46,211 nucleotides of DNA from Candidatus Aerophobetes bacterium Ae_b3b (GTDB lineage Bacteria; Aerophobota; Aerophobia; Aerophobales; AE-B3A). Every line of letters starts with the position of its first letter. Positions within the stretch are counted from its first letter, which is position 1. The position numbers and the translations under genes were made by a program. The notes below the pieces were generated by a model that was not told where the DNA came from, did not search any database, and worked only from the letters and a program-made list of their open reading frames with translations. Of this stretch, positions 8,701-15,153 are shown piece after piece. The stretch is from contig NJBP01000008.1 in NCBI GenBank assembly GCA_005223085.1, positions 1 to 46,211 on the forward strand, given 5' to 3'.

Positions 8701-9536
8701 AGTCCCGCGGGATGAGCAATATCAGCAAAGAGTATGGCTCCCACCGTATCGGCAATCTCCCTGAACTTCTGCCAGTCAGGAGCCCAGGGATAGGAGGTAT
8801 AGCCGGCGATGATCATTTTCGGTTTATGCTCGATGGCCAGTCTTTTGATCACCTCATAATCTAGCCTTTCTGTTTCTTCACTGACTTCATAGGAGATAAT
8901 ATGATAGCGCCTGCCGGATCGGTTGAACTGGCTGCCGTGGGTTAGATGTCCTCCATGGGCTAAAGCCATACCCATAACCGTATCGCCGGGTTCAACAAAA
9001 GCCTCATAGACAGAGTTGTTAGCCGCTGCTCCCGAGAGGGGTTGTACATTGACAAATATTTGATCAGCCCTAATCTTTATGCGAGAATGGGGATTTTTCT
9101 CGGTAGCAAAGCATTGGGCGGCCCGCCTCTGGGCCAAACTCTCAACAAAATTGACGTACTCGCCCCCTTTGTAAAATCTTCTGTCAGCATAGCGTCGGTA
9201 GTGGGCAAGCTGATCCTTGAAATCTAATAGCAGCCTTTCTTCATCCCTGGTCATCTTTAAGGGAGGATATCCTTCCGCATAGAGGTTAGTGAAGACCGAG
9301 CCCAGGGCCTGCCGGACAGCTTGGGGACAGATGCTTTCCGAGGGAATGAGGATGAGCTTCTTTGCTTGCCGCTCTTCCTCAAAGCTGATGATTAGATCTG
9401 TATCCGGGTCTATTCCAGAAAGATTTTCCTCCAGGAGAAAATTTGAATACTCCTGATCACTTTTTCCTGAGGATGCTTCCTTTGATGAAAACTTCCTTCT
9501 TTTCATGAATAAATTCCTGTTAGCTAGATCTGGCAT
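5754..9536 (-). CDS. SHMT-GcvT-GcvT fusion protein
   Basis: One unbroken 1260-residue reading frame joins three folate enzymes. Residues about 45-470 are serine hydroxymethyltransferase: Glu67 in PSES, Asp272 in ADIAHPAG, the PLP lysine Lys301 in TTHKT and Arg438 in GIRLGTPW are all present. Residues about 536-835 are a first aminomethyltransferase domain with Asp624/625 but no C-terminal GcvT barrel, and its ARDSLR-like segment reads TRQHLY. Residues about 850-1250 are a complete GcvT with Asp942/943, GYTGED, ARDSTR and the C-terminal domain. The SHMT part has an extra stretch of roughly 29 residues near 92-122. The T-protein makes methylene-THF and SHMT uses it, so channeling is plausible. 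Start could be Met1 or Met11 (9506); both ribosome sites are weak. Confidence 0.95.
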   Translation of the reverse strand: MPDLANRNLFMKRRKFSSKEASSGKSDQEYSNFLLEENLSGIDPDTDLIISFEEERQAKKLILIPSESICPQAVRQALGSVFTNLYAEGYPPLKMTRDEERLLLDFKDQLAHYRRYADRRFYKGGEYVNFVESLAQRRAAQCFATEKNPHSRIKIRADQIFVNVQPLSGAAANNSVYEAFVEPGDTVMGMALAHGGHLTHGSQFNRSGRRYHIISYEVSEETERLDYEVIKRLAIEHKPKMIIAGYTSYPWAPDWQKFREIADTVGAILFADIAHPAGLVIAGQYPSPVGHADVITLTTHKTLCGPRGAIILTTDEEKAQRIDNAVFPGEQGGPHVNKFAAMAVAFKIAQTEKFKKLQEKIVENAKVLASSLKKRGLKIAYGGTNTHLLVIDLKAIKTRTGFPLKGEIAARILDLCGLVVNKNTIPGDETAADASGIRLGTPWITQRGLGKEEMEKLAELIHRVLMSIQPFSYIGLAGDLSRGKIDLETLEEVKHEVAELTHRAKAQVSLHDRSAKLGYPHYDLATKPSVKETRLLTQHQKLGAKLVENNGWKMPLHYQNVTEELKAVRRTAAIFDLGDMGLLKVSGERAKPLLQGVSTNNLAKLKPGQLLRSFLLDRRAQLIDDVSILYLNCDNRGRDHYLVVTNPSPTEKVKLWLRGHSDGYISFDSNDIFAKIEGPAVVEDLRETVEEGSRRMGIALYGPNSSRILSKIDPSLANLKKFHFRSGKIKEIEGIISRTGYTQESSGFEFYIHPDDAIKLWNLLLRQGEEFGIKAAGLLTRQHLYSEAGLPSEENPKSTTDGLSLYKTHPSYFHLSKPYFVGQKIINKALESSAVKEEFHYKEEKDKVRQTPLYEEHLRLGARFIRFAGWKMPVCYTSISEEHRAVREAAGLFDVTHMGVIEIAGEHAASFLDTVSTNYVRWLKDGQSQYAYLLDPDGNILDDVMIYRRRHDRYMMVVNAVNEKKIWAWLNAVNSKKFLIDRDHPNKEVEGKAVLKDLKSSSSVKDQKVDLALQGPNSLSILQKLAKEKELKRKLARMAKNEFIEVTLAGIKMIISRSGYTGEDIGYELYLHPGDAPLIWTLLLQEGKEFGIKPSGLGARDSTRVKAGLPLYGHELAGKYGITPTEAGYGAFVKLHKPYFIGKKCLLERQAQRKMEVIRFKMKSKGIRMVKSEDPVVDEKGQYMGRVTSSALVEGIQVGLAYVDKNFAEEGRTMGIFMLPRGGKFSPEAPKDELTRGDKVLLHQEAIVLSRFPERENSEM

Positions 9537-9541
9537 TTGGC

Positions 9542-10735
9542 CTAAGACTTAGATTCAATAGCTTTTTTAATTCTTTTTACTCCTTCTATTATGTTTTCTC
9601 TGGAGGTTACATAGGATAATCTGATATATTCCTCTTTCTCCCCTTCGTTTCTTTGACCAAAACAGTTTCTGGCCAATACGGCTACGTTTGCTTTGTGTAA
9701 TAGATATTGTTGAAGCTCTTTTGAGTCACGGAAACCAAGATTTCGGCAAGCCTCAGTTACATTTGGGTATATGTAAAAAGCTCCTCGCGGTCTCAGACAT
9801 TTAATCCCTTCGATATCATTCAACCCTTCATAAATAATATCTCTTCTTTTTTGAAATTCTGCTATCATGGCTGAAGATTCCGCCTGCGGGCCTTTCAGAG
9901 CCTCTATTCCTGCATACTGGGTAAATGTTGCCGTACAGGAATCAACGTTGGTTTCTATTCTTGCAATATGTACGGCCAACTCCTTCTTCATTATCCCAAA
10001 TCCCAATCGCCAGCCAGTCATGGCGTAAGTCTTAGAAAATCCATCAACCAGAATCGTTCTATCTTTCATGCCGGGGATAGAAATGATACTTCGAAACTCC
10101 CCATCATAGATGATCTTAGAGTAGATCTCATCAGACAAAACCCAAAGATCAGCTTGGATAGCTATTTCAGCAATAGTTTCCAGATCATCCGGGCTTAAGA
10201 TGCCCCCGGTGGGATTGTGGGGAGAATTGAGAATGATCATCCTCGTCTTGGGGGTTATCCTCATCCTTAGATCCTCTGGATCAAAACTGAAGCTTTTCTC
10301 TTCCAAAAGAGGAAGAGGAACTGATTTCCCTCCTATAAAGTTTATGACCGATTCGTAGATGGGATATCCCGGGTTTGGATATATCACCTCGTCTCCTTCA
10401 TTGACACAGGAAAGGATACTATCAAAAACTATTGGTTTTGCCCCCGGAGTAACCACTACCTCTTCCGGTGTAACCTCGATACCTCTAGTCTCAGAAATGT
10501 AGTGCGCAATTGACTCTCTTAGAGGAAGGATTCCGGCCGAGGGACTATAATGGGTATAACCGTCATTAATGGCCTTCGTTGCTGTATCTTTAACATTCCG
10601 AGGAGTATCAAAATCAGGCTCTCCCAGGGCAAAACTTATAATATTTTGACCTTCTGCTTTGAGCCTATTCACCTCTGCCAAAACTTCAAATGCTGTTTCG
10701 GTCCCTAATCTACCCATTCTTCTTGCTATTTGCAT
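9542..10735 (-). CDS. PLP-dependent class I aminotransferase (AspC-like family)
   Basis: This 397-residue fold-type I aminotransferase moves an amino group between an amino acid and a 2-oxo acid. The PLP lysine is Lys235 in GFSKTYAMTGWRLGF. Asn174 in SPHNPTGG and Asp202/Tyr205 in LSDEIYSK complete the cofactor site, and YIRLSYVT near the C-terminus holds the carboxylate-binding arginine. It is the first gene after the tandem glycine riboswitch and has a good GGAGGT ribosome site. That suggests a substrate linked to glycine, such as glyoxylate, serine, alanine or aspartate. Sequence alone does not separate these, so no gene name is given. Confidence 0.9.
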   Translation of the reverse strand: MQIARRMGRLGTETAFEVLAEVNRLKAEGQNIISFALGEPDFDTPRNVKDTATKAINDGYTHYSPSAGILPLRESIAHYISETRGIEVTPEEVVVTPGAKPIVFDSILSCVNEGDEVIYPNPGYPIYESVINFIGGKSVPLPLLEEKSFSFDPEDLRMRITPKTRMIILNSPHNPTGGILSPDDLETIAEIAIQADLWVLSDEIYSKIIYDGEFRSIISIPGMKDRTILVDGFSKTYAMTGWRLGFGIMKKELAVHIARIETNVDSCTATFTQYAGIEALKGPQAESSAMIAEFQKRRDIIYEGLNDIEGIKCLRPRGAFYIYPNVTEACRNLGFRDSKELQQYLLHKANVAVLARNCFGQRNEGEKEEYIRLSYVTSRENIIEGVKRIKKAIESKS

Positions 10736-10780
10736 TGGTCTACCTCCATCCGTAGTGCTCTAGATATATTCATCCTTAAT

Positions 10781-10820
10781 AAAAAAGAGGACACGACAGC
10801 TTGATGAATGTCGTGCCCTC
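10781..10820 (-). terminator. Intrinsic terminator of the glycine riboswitch (expression platform)
   Basis: Read on the minus strand, GAGGGCACGAC (10810-10820) pairs with GTCGTGTCCTC (10787-10797), 11 pairs with one G-U, followed by a T6 tract at 10781-10786. Its 5' arm overlaps the last strand of aptamer 2 helix P1, so P1 formation and termination exclude each other. Glycine binding should therefore allow read-through, an ON switch as in the known gcvT leaders. Confidence 0.92.
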
Positions 10821-10917
10821 TGTCCTTTTACCTGAGAGATTTGTCTTGCCTACGAAGACAGGACTGCCCCTTCGGTTCTTTCCTTGGTTACATTCAAGGA
10901 AAGCTTCTCCAGAGAGC
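10817..10917 (-). ncRNA. Glycine riboswitch, aptamer 2 (gene-proximal)
   Basis: The minus strand carries the conserved core CTCAGGTAAAAGGACAGAGG, the aptamer hallmark, and the pairing CTCT (near 10914) with AGAG (near 10820) closes helix P1. An internal stem CTTTCCTTG / CAAGGAAAG forms a side helix, and GAAGGGGCAGTC is the second conserved block. It follows aptamer 1 directly and leads into the terminator. Confidence 0.93.
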
Positions 10918-10920
10918 TAG

Positions 10921-11003
10921 TCGATTAAGGTCCTTTTGCCTGAGAGTTTAAACTAAAGGTTGCCCCTTCGGCGCCAGATGTTCTTGGTCTCTCCCTTAAT
11001 CGT
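10921..11003 (-). ncRNA. Glycine riboswitch, aptamer 1 (promoter-proximal)
   Basis: Helix P1 is a perfect 9-base pairing of CGATTAAGG (10994-11002 read on minus) with CCTTAATCG (10922-10930). Inside are GGAGAGACC, GCCGAAGGGGCAACC and the strongly conserved CTCAGGCAAAAGGACC. Together with aptamer 2 this is the classic tandem arrangement. Confidence 0.95.
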
Positions 11004-11036
11004 CCTCTACTAATACCATATTTTCAATCGTATTAG

Positions 11037-11064
11037 ATTTTATACACAATTTATGTTTTGTCAA
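11037..11064 (-). promoter_or_regulatory. Sigma-70-type promoter of the glycine operon
   Basis: On the minus strand a perfect TTGACA (-35, 11059-11064) is followed after 16 bases by TAAAAT (-10, 11037-11042), with TGTG just before it as an extended -10. The start point would fall near 11030, shortly before riboswitch aptamer 1. Confidence 0.8.
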
Positions 11065-11070
11065 TCCCCC

Positions 11071-11343
11071 AGAGTCAAGTCCAATTTTTTCTGTAGATTT
11101 CCTCTCAAATGAGGCAAAAACAGAAAAATCTGTTCTTTCTTATTTAGGGCCTGAAGAAAGACTCAACCGAGAATAAACTTTTTCTATTGGGAATCGGCAC
11201 AGTAAAAGAGCTCTCTATGTGCGGGCGGATACAACACCTATATCAACCTCTTTTTTTAGGAGCTTTTGGCAAAAGGTCTCTATTATCCCTTTTAGAAAGC
11301 CCTTGACAAAGTACCTCTATTATTGTTAGACACAGTTTTAACA
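11071..11343. other. Intergenic stretch without a recognisable gene
   Basis: About 270 bases separate the glycine operon promoter from the end of the ATP-grasp gene. It is A+T-rich. I see no ORF with a family match, no RNA motif and no clear hairpin followed by a U-tract in it. Confidence 0.5.
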
Positions 11344-12243
11344 TCATAGGGAACTTCCCAAACGAACCTGAATATAATGATAAATTTCTTGAGGAACGTT
11401 CAGACCCGTTGCCTTTTCAAAACCCTCAAACCCAGGGGAAGAGTTCACCTCGCAAACTCTGTAACTATCACCATCAAAAAGAATATCTATGCCAGCTATA
11501 TCCAGCCCCACAAGCTTCGCAGATTCCACGGCAAGCCACTCCACTGCAGGATTTAGATCAAAAGGTGCAACTGTTCCTCCCGCAGAAAAATTGGCTTTGA
11601 GCTTCCCTTCTCTGGCTATCCTTACCATTGCTCCAATATGCCTTCTACCTACAACAAAGACTCGAATGTCTTTTCCGTTACCGAATAAAACGAATTCCTG
11701 AATGATTACATTAACTCTCTGATCTTTCGAGACTTCTATGAGGTCTGCAAGGTCTTTCATCTGGACTCTGTTCTCGCAAAGAAAAACTCCCTTTCCATAA
11801 GAGCCTGAAACAGTCTTTACTATCAACGGATAAGTGAATTCCCTCTCAACAATATCAATGTTCAAGGGGAACTTAGCAAGCATAGTTTTAGGAATTGGAA
11901 CATTATTTGTAGCAAGGATTTGCAGGGTTGTCAGTTTATTTTTGGCATTTTCTATGCTCTGGCTGGAATTTAGAACAAAAAGGCCCAATCTCTCAAGATG
12001 TCGTATCATCGCTAAAGCAAAATATGTTGTGCCTGCACCCATTCTTGGAATCAAACAGTCCGGCAAATCTACAGGACTGCCGTTGTGAAGGATGCTCCTT
12101 CGCCCCTCTTTTGTAACGACAATATCGAATTCTTCAGGTCCAACTATTTGGAGTTCAATTCCCATTTGTTCGGCTTCCTTATGAAAACGCCTGTTTTCGT
12201 AAGAGTTAAAATTTTCTTTCTTTGCAAGAATCCAGGCTTTCAT
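11344..12243 (-). CDS. RimK-family ATP-grasp ligase
   Basis: ATP-grasp enzymes of this family join an amino acid (often glutamate) to a carboxylate of a protein or cofactor: RimK on ribosomal S6, MptN/CofF on coenzymes, LysX on the LysW carrier. The chain shows the ATP-grasp core: PLIVKTVSGSYGKGV (nucleotide loop), IIQEFV, DIRVFVVG, and the metal site GIDILFDGD...VCEVNSSPGFEGFEKATG, typical of RimK. I place the start at the ATG giving MKAWILAKK (299 residues), which matches the family N-terminus; an in-frame TTG at 12276 is less likely. It stands alone, so the substrate is unknown. Confidence 0.85.
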   Translation of the reverse strand: MKAWILAKKENFNSYENRRFHKEAEQMGIELQIVGPEEFDIVVTKEGRRSILHNGSPVDLPDCLIPRMGAGTTYFALAMIRHLERLGLFVLNSSQSIENAKNKLTTLQILATNNVPIPKTMLAKFPLNIDIVEREFTYPLIVKTVSGSYGKGVFLCENRVQMKDLADLIEVSKDQRVNVIIQEFVLFGNGKDIRVFVVGRRHIGAMVRIAREGKLKANFSAGGTVAPFDLNPAVEWLAVESAKLVGLDIAGIDILFDGDSYRVCEVNSSPGFEGFEKATGLNVPQEIYHYIQVRLGSSL

Positions 12244-12407
12244 ATCTTTTTTGCTACTCCATTTGGTTTTTCTCAAATTGAGTCTCTTCCGAAAATTTTA
12301 ACCTTTGCTCAAAAGGTCTGCATGGGAATGACCTCTACTTTCATTGGGCCCCAGAAAGGTAGGCTCCTTAATAGTCAGCTTAACTCTTCAAGGGCGTATC
12401 TGAGCTA

Positions 12408-12608
12408 TTACTTTTTTTCTTCCTTTTTTTCTTCCTTCTCTGCCTTCCTCACAAAGCCTCTAATCGCGCCACCAACGATCCAGCACACTAAGGCAGCAAA
12501 AATAGAAGGGTTGGTTGGGAGTAAGTTGAAGGCCGGGCCCGCCAATATCACTATGAGTCCAAGTACTCCCAGAACTGCTGCGATAATTCCTGCGATCTTC
12601 TTGTTCAT
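12408..12608 (-). CDS. Small membrane protein of unknown function
   Basis: A 66-residue protein with two hydrophobic segments (about residues 5-27 and 34-54) and a highly charged tail of Lys and Glu. An excellent ribosome site (AGGAGGTGACT) precedes the ATG, so it is probably expressed. It is the last gene of a run of small membrane proteins (12408-13295). I do not recognise a family. The tail suggests a cytoplasmic end that contacts another protein or the membrane surface. Confidence 0.7.
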   Translation of the reverse strand: MNKKIAGIIAAVLGVLGLIVILAGPAFNLLPTNPSIFAALVCWIVGGAIRGFVRKAEKEEKKEEKK

Positions 12609-12633
12609 TTCCAGTCACCTCCTGTCACTAGGT

Positions 12634-12702
12634 TTAAGTATGCGAGTTCGCTCCACGCATGTCAAGTAGCGCATTCGGGTTCTCGAAGTCGCCGAAGGCC
12701 AT
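12634..12702 (-). CDS. Possible 22-residue peptide gene
   Basis: A short ORF beginning MAFGDFENPNALL lies 21 bases after the 118-residue membrane protein gene. AAAGAGG sits at suitable distance before its ATG. Most codons end in G or C, as in the two genes upstream, which argues for real coding sequence or for the remnant of a longer gene. No family is recognised. Confidence 0.35.
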   Translation of the reverse strand: MAFGDFENPNALLDMRGANSHT

Positions 12703-12723
12703 CTGCGCCTCTTTCTGACCCTC

Positions 12724-13080
12724 TTACTGTGTAGCCTTTATCATTTTCCGCATGCCCACAAGTGCGCAGGCCCAGCCTGGTACTGAGAAGAACATTGAAA
12801 GGAATGCTGCCACGGTGGCAACGCCGGGATTGTGTGTCATCAAATCAGGGCTGAGCAAATTGCCCGGCGGCCCGCCAATACCGCAGGCAAACCACGCCCC
12901 GAAGAAGAGGAACATATATCCGAACATGTTCCACTTGGTAGCTGACCGTAGCGCTCCCTTGGCCAAGCTGTAGGCCTTCAGCCAGTTCCAGACAACCAGG
13001 GTGAAGAGCACGGCGCCGGCCGATCCAAACGTGCCAAAGTAGAGCCACATCCAGATAGGATGACTCGTTGCGAAGTTCAT
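12724..13080 (-). CDS. Membrane protein of unknown function (118 aa)
   Basis: This protein has about three membrane segments (residues about 8-32, 48-66 and 85-108) with a glycine/proline loop GIGGPPGN between the second and third. It starts four bases inside the preceding small membrane gene (ATGA overlap) and has a strong AAGGAGGTG ribosome site. The two genes are therefore co-translated and may form a complex. The coding sequence is visibly richer in G+C than the housekeeping genes around it. I do not recognise a family and assign no function. Confidence 0.75.
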   Translation of the reverse strand: MNFATSHPIWMWLYFGTFGSAGAVLFTLVVWNWLKAYSLAKGALRSATKWNMFGYMFLFFGAWFACGIGGPPGNLLSPDLMTHNPGVATVAAFLSMFFSVPGWACALVGMRKMIKATQ

Positions 13081-13295
13081 TTGATCACCTCCTTAGCCTT
13101 TTTCCCGTAGACCAATCCGCCGATGACCATCAGCACTGCGCCGATAGGCACGGAGTAGCCCCATATGCTAGGCGGTACCGATGGGTAGGCCAGCGGTATC
13201 CCCATCAAGGCCCACAGGAAAGAAGCTGTTGTGTAAACGTGCATAGAGAAAACGCCCAGAGCAAAAAGCACCAATCCCCACGTCTTACTTTGCAT
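13077..13295 (-). CDS. Small two-helix membrane protein of unknown function (72 aa)
   Basis: The protein runs from MQSKTWGLVLFALG to a basic end KKAKEVIK, with two membrane segments (about residues 5-30 and 46-64) joined by a proline-rich loop (PSVPPSIWGY). I chose the ATG at 13295 because AGGAGG lies seven bases before it; a longer reading to 13358 lacks such a site. It is the first gene of the G+C-rich small-membrane-protein cluster and is preceded by a promoter at 13389-13418. Function unknown. Confidence 0.7.
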   Translation of the reverse strand: MQSKTWGLVLFALGVFSMHVYTTASFLWALMGIPLAYPSVPPSIWGYSVPIGAVLMVIGGLVYGKKAKEVIK

Positions 13296-13388
13296 AGTTT
13301 TCCTCCTTTTTGGTTCTAAAATGTAGGATTGAGCTGACCATTTTTTGGGGAAGGTCATCCACTATTTCGATTCTTTCTATTCTATAAG

Positions 13389-13418
13389 ATAACATGTACA
13401 TATAAGAAATATTGTCAA
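13389..13418 (-). promoter_or_regulatory. Putative promoter of the small membrane protein cluster
   Basis: On the minus strand TTGACA (13413-13418) and TGTTAT (13389-13394) are separated by 18 bases. Transcription would start about 90 bases before the 72-residue gene. The rest of the 219-base gap shows no gene. Confidence 0.5.
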
Positions 13419-13514
13419 CCCCCTTTTTCGGTTGCCCTAGCCCGAAAAATTGGAAGTTAGTCTTGAATGATCAATTTTTGCACGGCTTGCCTCAAGGAGA
13501 AAAGGAGGACGGGT

Positions 13515-15071
13515 TTATTTTTTTAACTCGACATAGCTCCTTGAAATTTTAAAAACATAAGGTAATGCCACCAGTCCCCCATAGTAGATAATCAAAAGAA
13601 TCGGCGAAAAGGATCCCACCCCAGGACAGAGTAAATTGGAGATAGTTCTCGATTGAGAAAAAGAGAAAAAGTTAACCAGCCGCAAAAGACCGGTAAGAGC
13701 TAGCCAATTGGCATTAGCAATTATCTGAGCTCCTCCCAGGGTTATCAATCCCAATGCCAGGCTAAAAAATCCCAAAGCCAGGATAATTGTTACCAGGGGA
13801 GTAATAAGGAGATTGGTTAGAAGGCCAATAAGAGGAATTTGATGAAAATAAAAGGCCAGCAAGGGAAGAACAGAAAGTTGTGCTGCTAAGGAAATAGCGA
13901 ACGATTTTCTTAACCAGAGAGGTAGTCTTTTAAATCTTTTTTCCAGATGAGGGGTAAGATAGATTATTCCTCCCACCGCTATAAAGGAAAGCTGAAAACT
14001 GGCGGTGAAAAGAGAAAGCGGACTGAGCGCGAGAATAAAAAGAGCAGCAAGACTAAGGATGACAAAAGGAGAGATATCTCTGTTAATCAATAGACATCCC
14101 AGTCCCACTCCCGCCATTAAAGTTGCCCGGCCCACTGGAGGCCGAAGGCCTGTCAGAACCGCATAATATGCCAGAAGAGGCATAACCAAAAGAGAGGTCA
14201 ATTCAAAGGAAAGTCCCAGAGTCCTGAAAAAAACCAAGAGGATAAACAAGATCAATCCCACATGTAGACCACTTACCACTAAGATATGGCCTGTACCTGT
14301 TTTAAGGAACGTATTTTTAACCTCAGCAGGAAGAGAATCCTTATCTCCCAGCATGATAGCCTTTAAGATAGCAGATTGAGGCTGAGGCAAGAGGTGCTCG
14401 ATTAATCTTACCATCCGGTCTCGGCTCCTGTAGGCCCACTTCATTAAAGGATTTCCTCGGCCTCTTTTTATGAGCTCTACTTTTCCTGTACCCAGTTCAA
14501 CCCAGATTCCCTGATAGGATAAATATTTTTGCCAGTTAAATCCTCCTTCTTTTTCTCCTTTTGGTAAAGTTAGCTTTCCTTCAACCTTGACCTCATCCCC
14601 ATAATCATAATTCAACAGAGGAAGATAGCTTATCACCCAGACCTTTCCTTTTACTTCTTTTTCTATTTTCCCTGAACCATTCTCTTTCTCCGCACCCATC
14701 TTCAGGGATCCATTTTTAGAAGCTATTTTCTCCACCTCCATTATAAATCTGATGACTCTTCCCTTTAGCTGTGGGCGATTAATCACTTTTCCGGTTATCT
14801 GCAATGCCTCTTTAGAAGAGGTAAAGTTGATAATATGAGAAGGAGAATGAGGAAAATAGGAATAGCGAAAATAGAGGCTACCTGCCAAAGTGATAAGAGA
14901 AAACAAAAGATACACTACCAAGCTTCTTTTCCCCTTAAGGTAAAAAATAACCGATAAGCCGAACAATAAGAGAAAAGTTAAGTAGAGGGAAAGAAAAGGT
15001 AGAGAGAGATACTTTCCTAAGACTATTCCTGCTATGAAGAAAAGGGTGAGTCCAACAATGGGTTTATTCAT
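13515..15071 (-). CDS. comEC: ComEC/Rec2-type DNA uptake channel, short form
   Basis: ComEC is the inner-membrane channel for single-stranded DNA in natural transformation. The ComEC_N domain (about residues 35-185) is followed by the competence domain with GTGHILVVSGLHVGLI and many membrane helices. Family members that also hold a beta-lactamase-like nuclease domain run to about 700-800 residues; this one ends after about 518 residues without it. The ATG at 15071 (MNKPIVGLTLFF) is preferred over an upstream TTG. A comEA-like gene is also in the window at 29814. Whether the short form still imports DNA is uncertain. Confidence 0.85.
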   Translation of the reverse strand: MNKPIVGLTLFFIAGIVLGKYLSLPFLSLYLTFLLLFGLSVIFYLKGKRSLVVYLLFSLITLAGSLYFRYSYFPHSPSHIINFTSSKEALQITGKVINRPQLKGRVIRFIMEVEKIASKNGSLKMGAEKENGSGKIEKEVKGKVWVISYLPLLNYDYGDEVKVEGKLTLPKGEKEGGFNWQKYLSYQGIWVELGTGKVELIKRGRGNPLMKWAYRSRDRMVRLIEHLLPQPQSAILKAIMLGDKDSLPAEVKNTFLKTGTGHILVVSGLHVGLILFILLVFFRTLGLSFELTSLLVMPLLAYYAVLTGLRPPVGRATLMAGVGLGCLLINRDISPFVILSLAALFILALSPLSLFTASFQLSFIAVGGIIYLTPHLEKRFKRLPLWLRKSFAISLAAQLSVLPLLAFYFHQIPLIGLLTNLLITPLVTIILALGFFSLALGLITLGGAQIIANANWLALTGLLRLVNFFSFSQSRTISNLLCPGVGSFSPILLIIYYGGLVALPYVFKISRSYVELKK

Positions 15072-15153
15072 AATGAGGGGAAATTTTCCTTTTTGCCTGC
15101 TCAATAATAGCTTTTCTTTTCACTTCCTGCACCAGAGCCGGCACAACGATTTC

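Noticed and set aside
11303-11340. Plus-strand TTGACA as a promoter
   Set aside because: No good -10 hexamer at 16-18 bases and no plus-strand gene downstream.
12085-12669. 194-codon plus-strand ORF
   Set aside because: It is antisense to the start of the ATP-grasp gene and to the 66-residue membrane gene; the translation is low-complexity (runs of Phe and Ser) as expected for a shadow frame.
13425-13455. TTTTTCGG/CCGAAAAA palindrome as the comEC terminator
   Set aside because: The A and T runs are on the wrong sides for an intrinsic terminator in the comEC direction and the stem lacks a G/C core.
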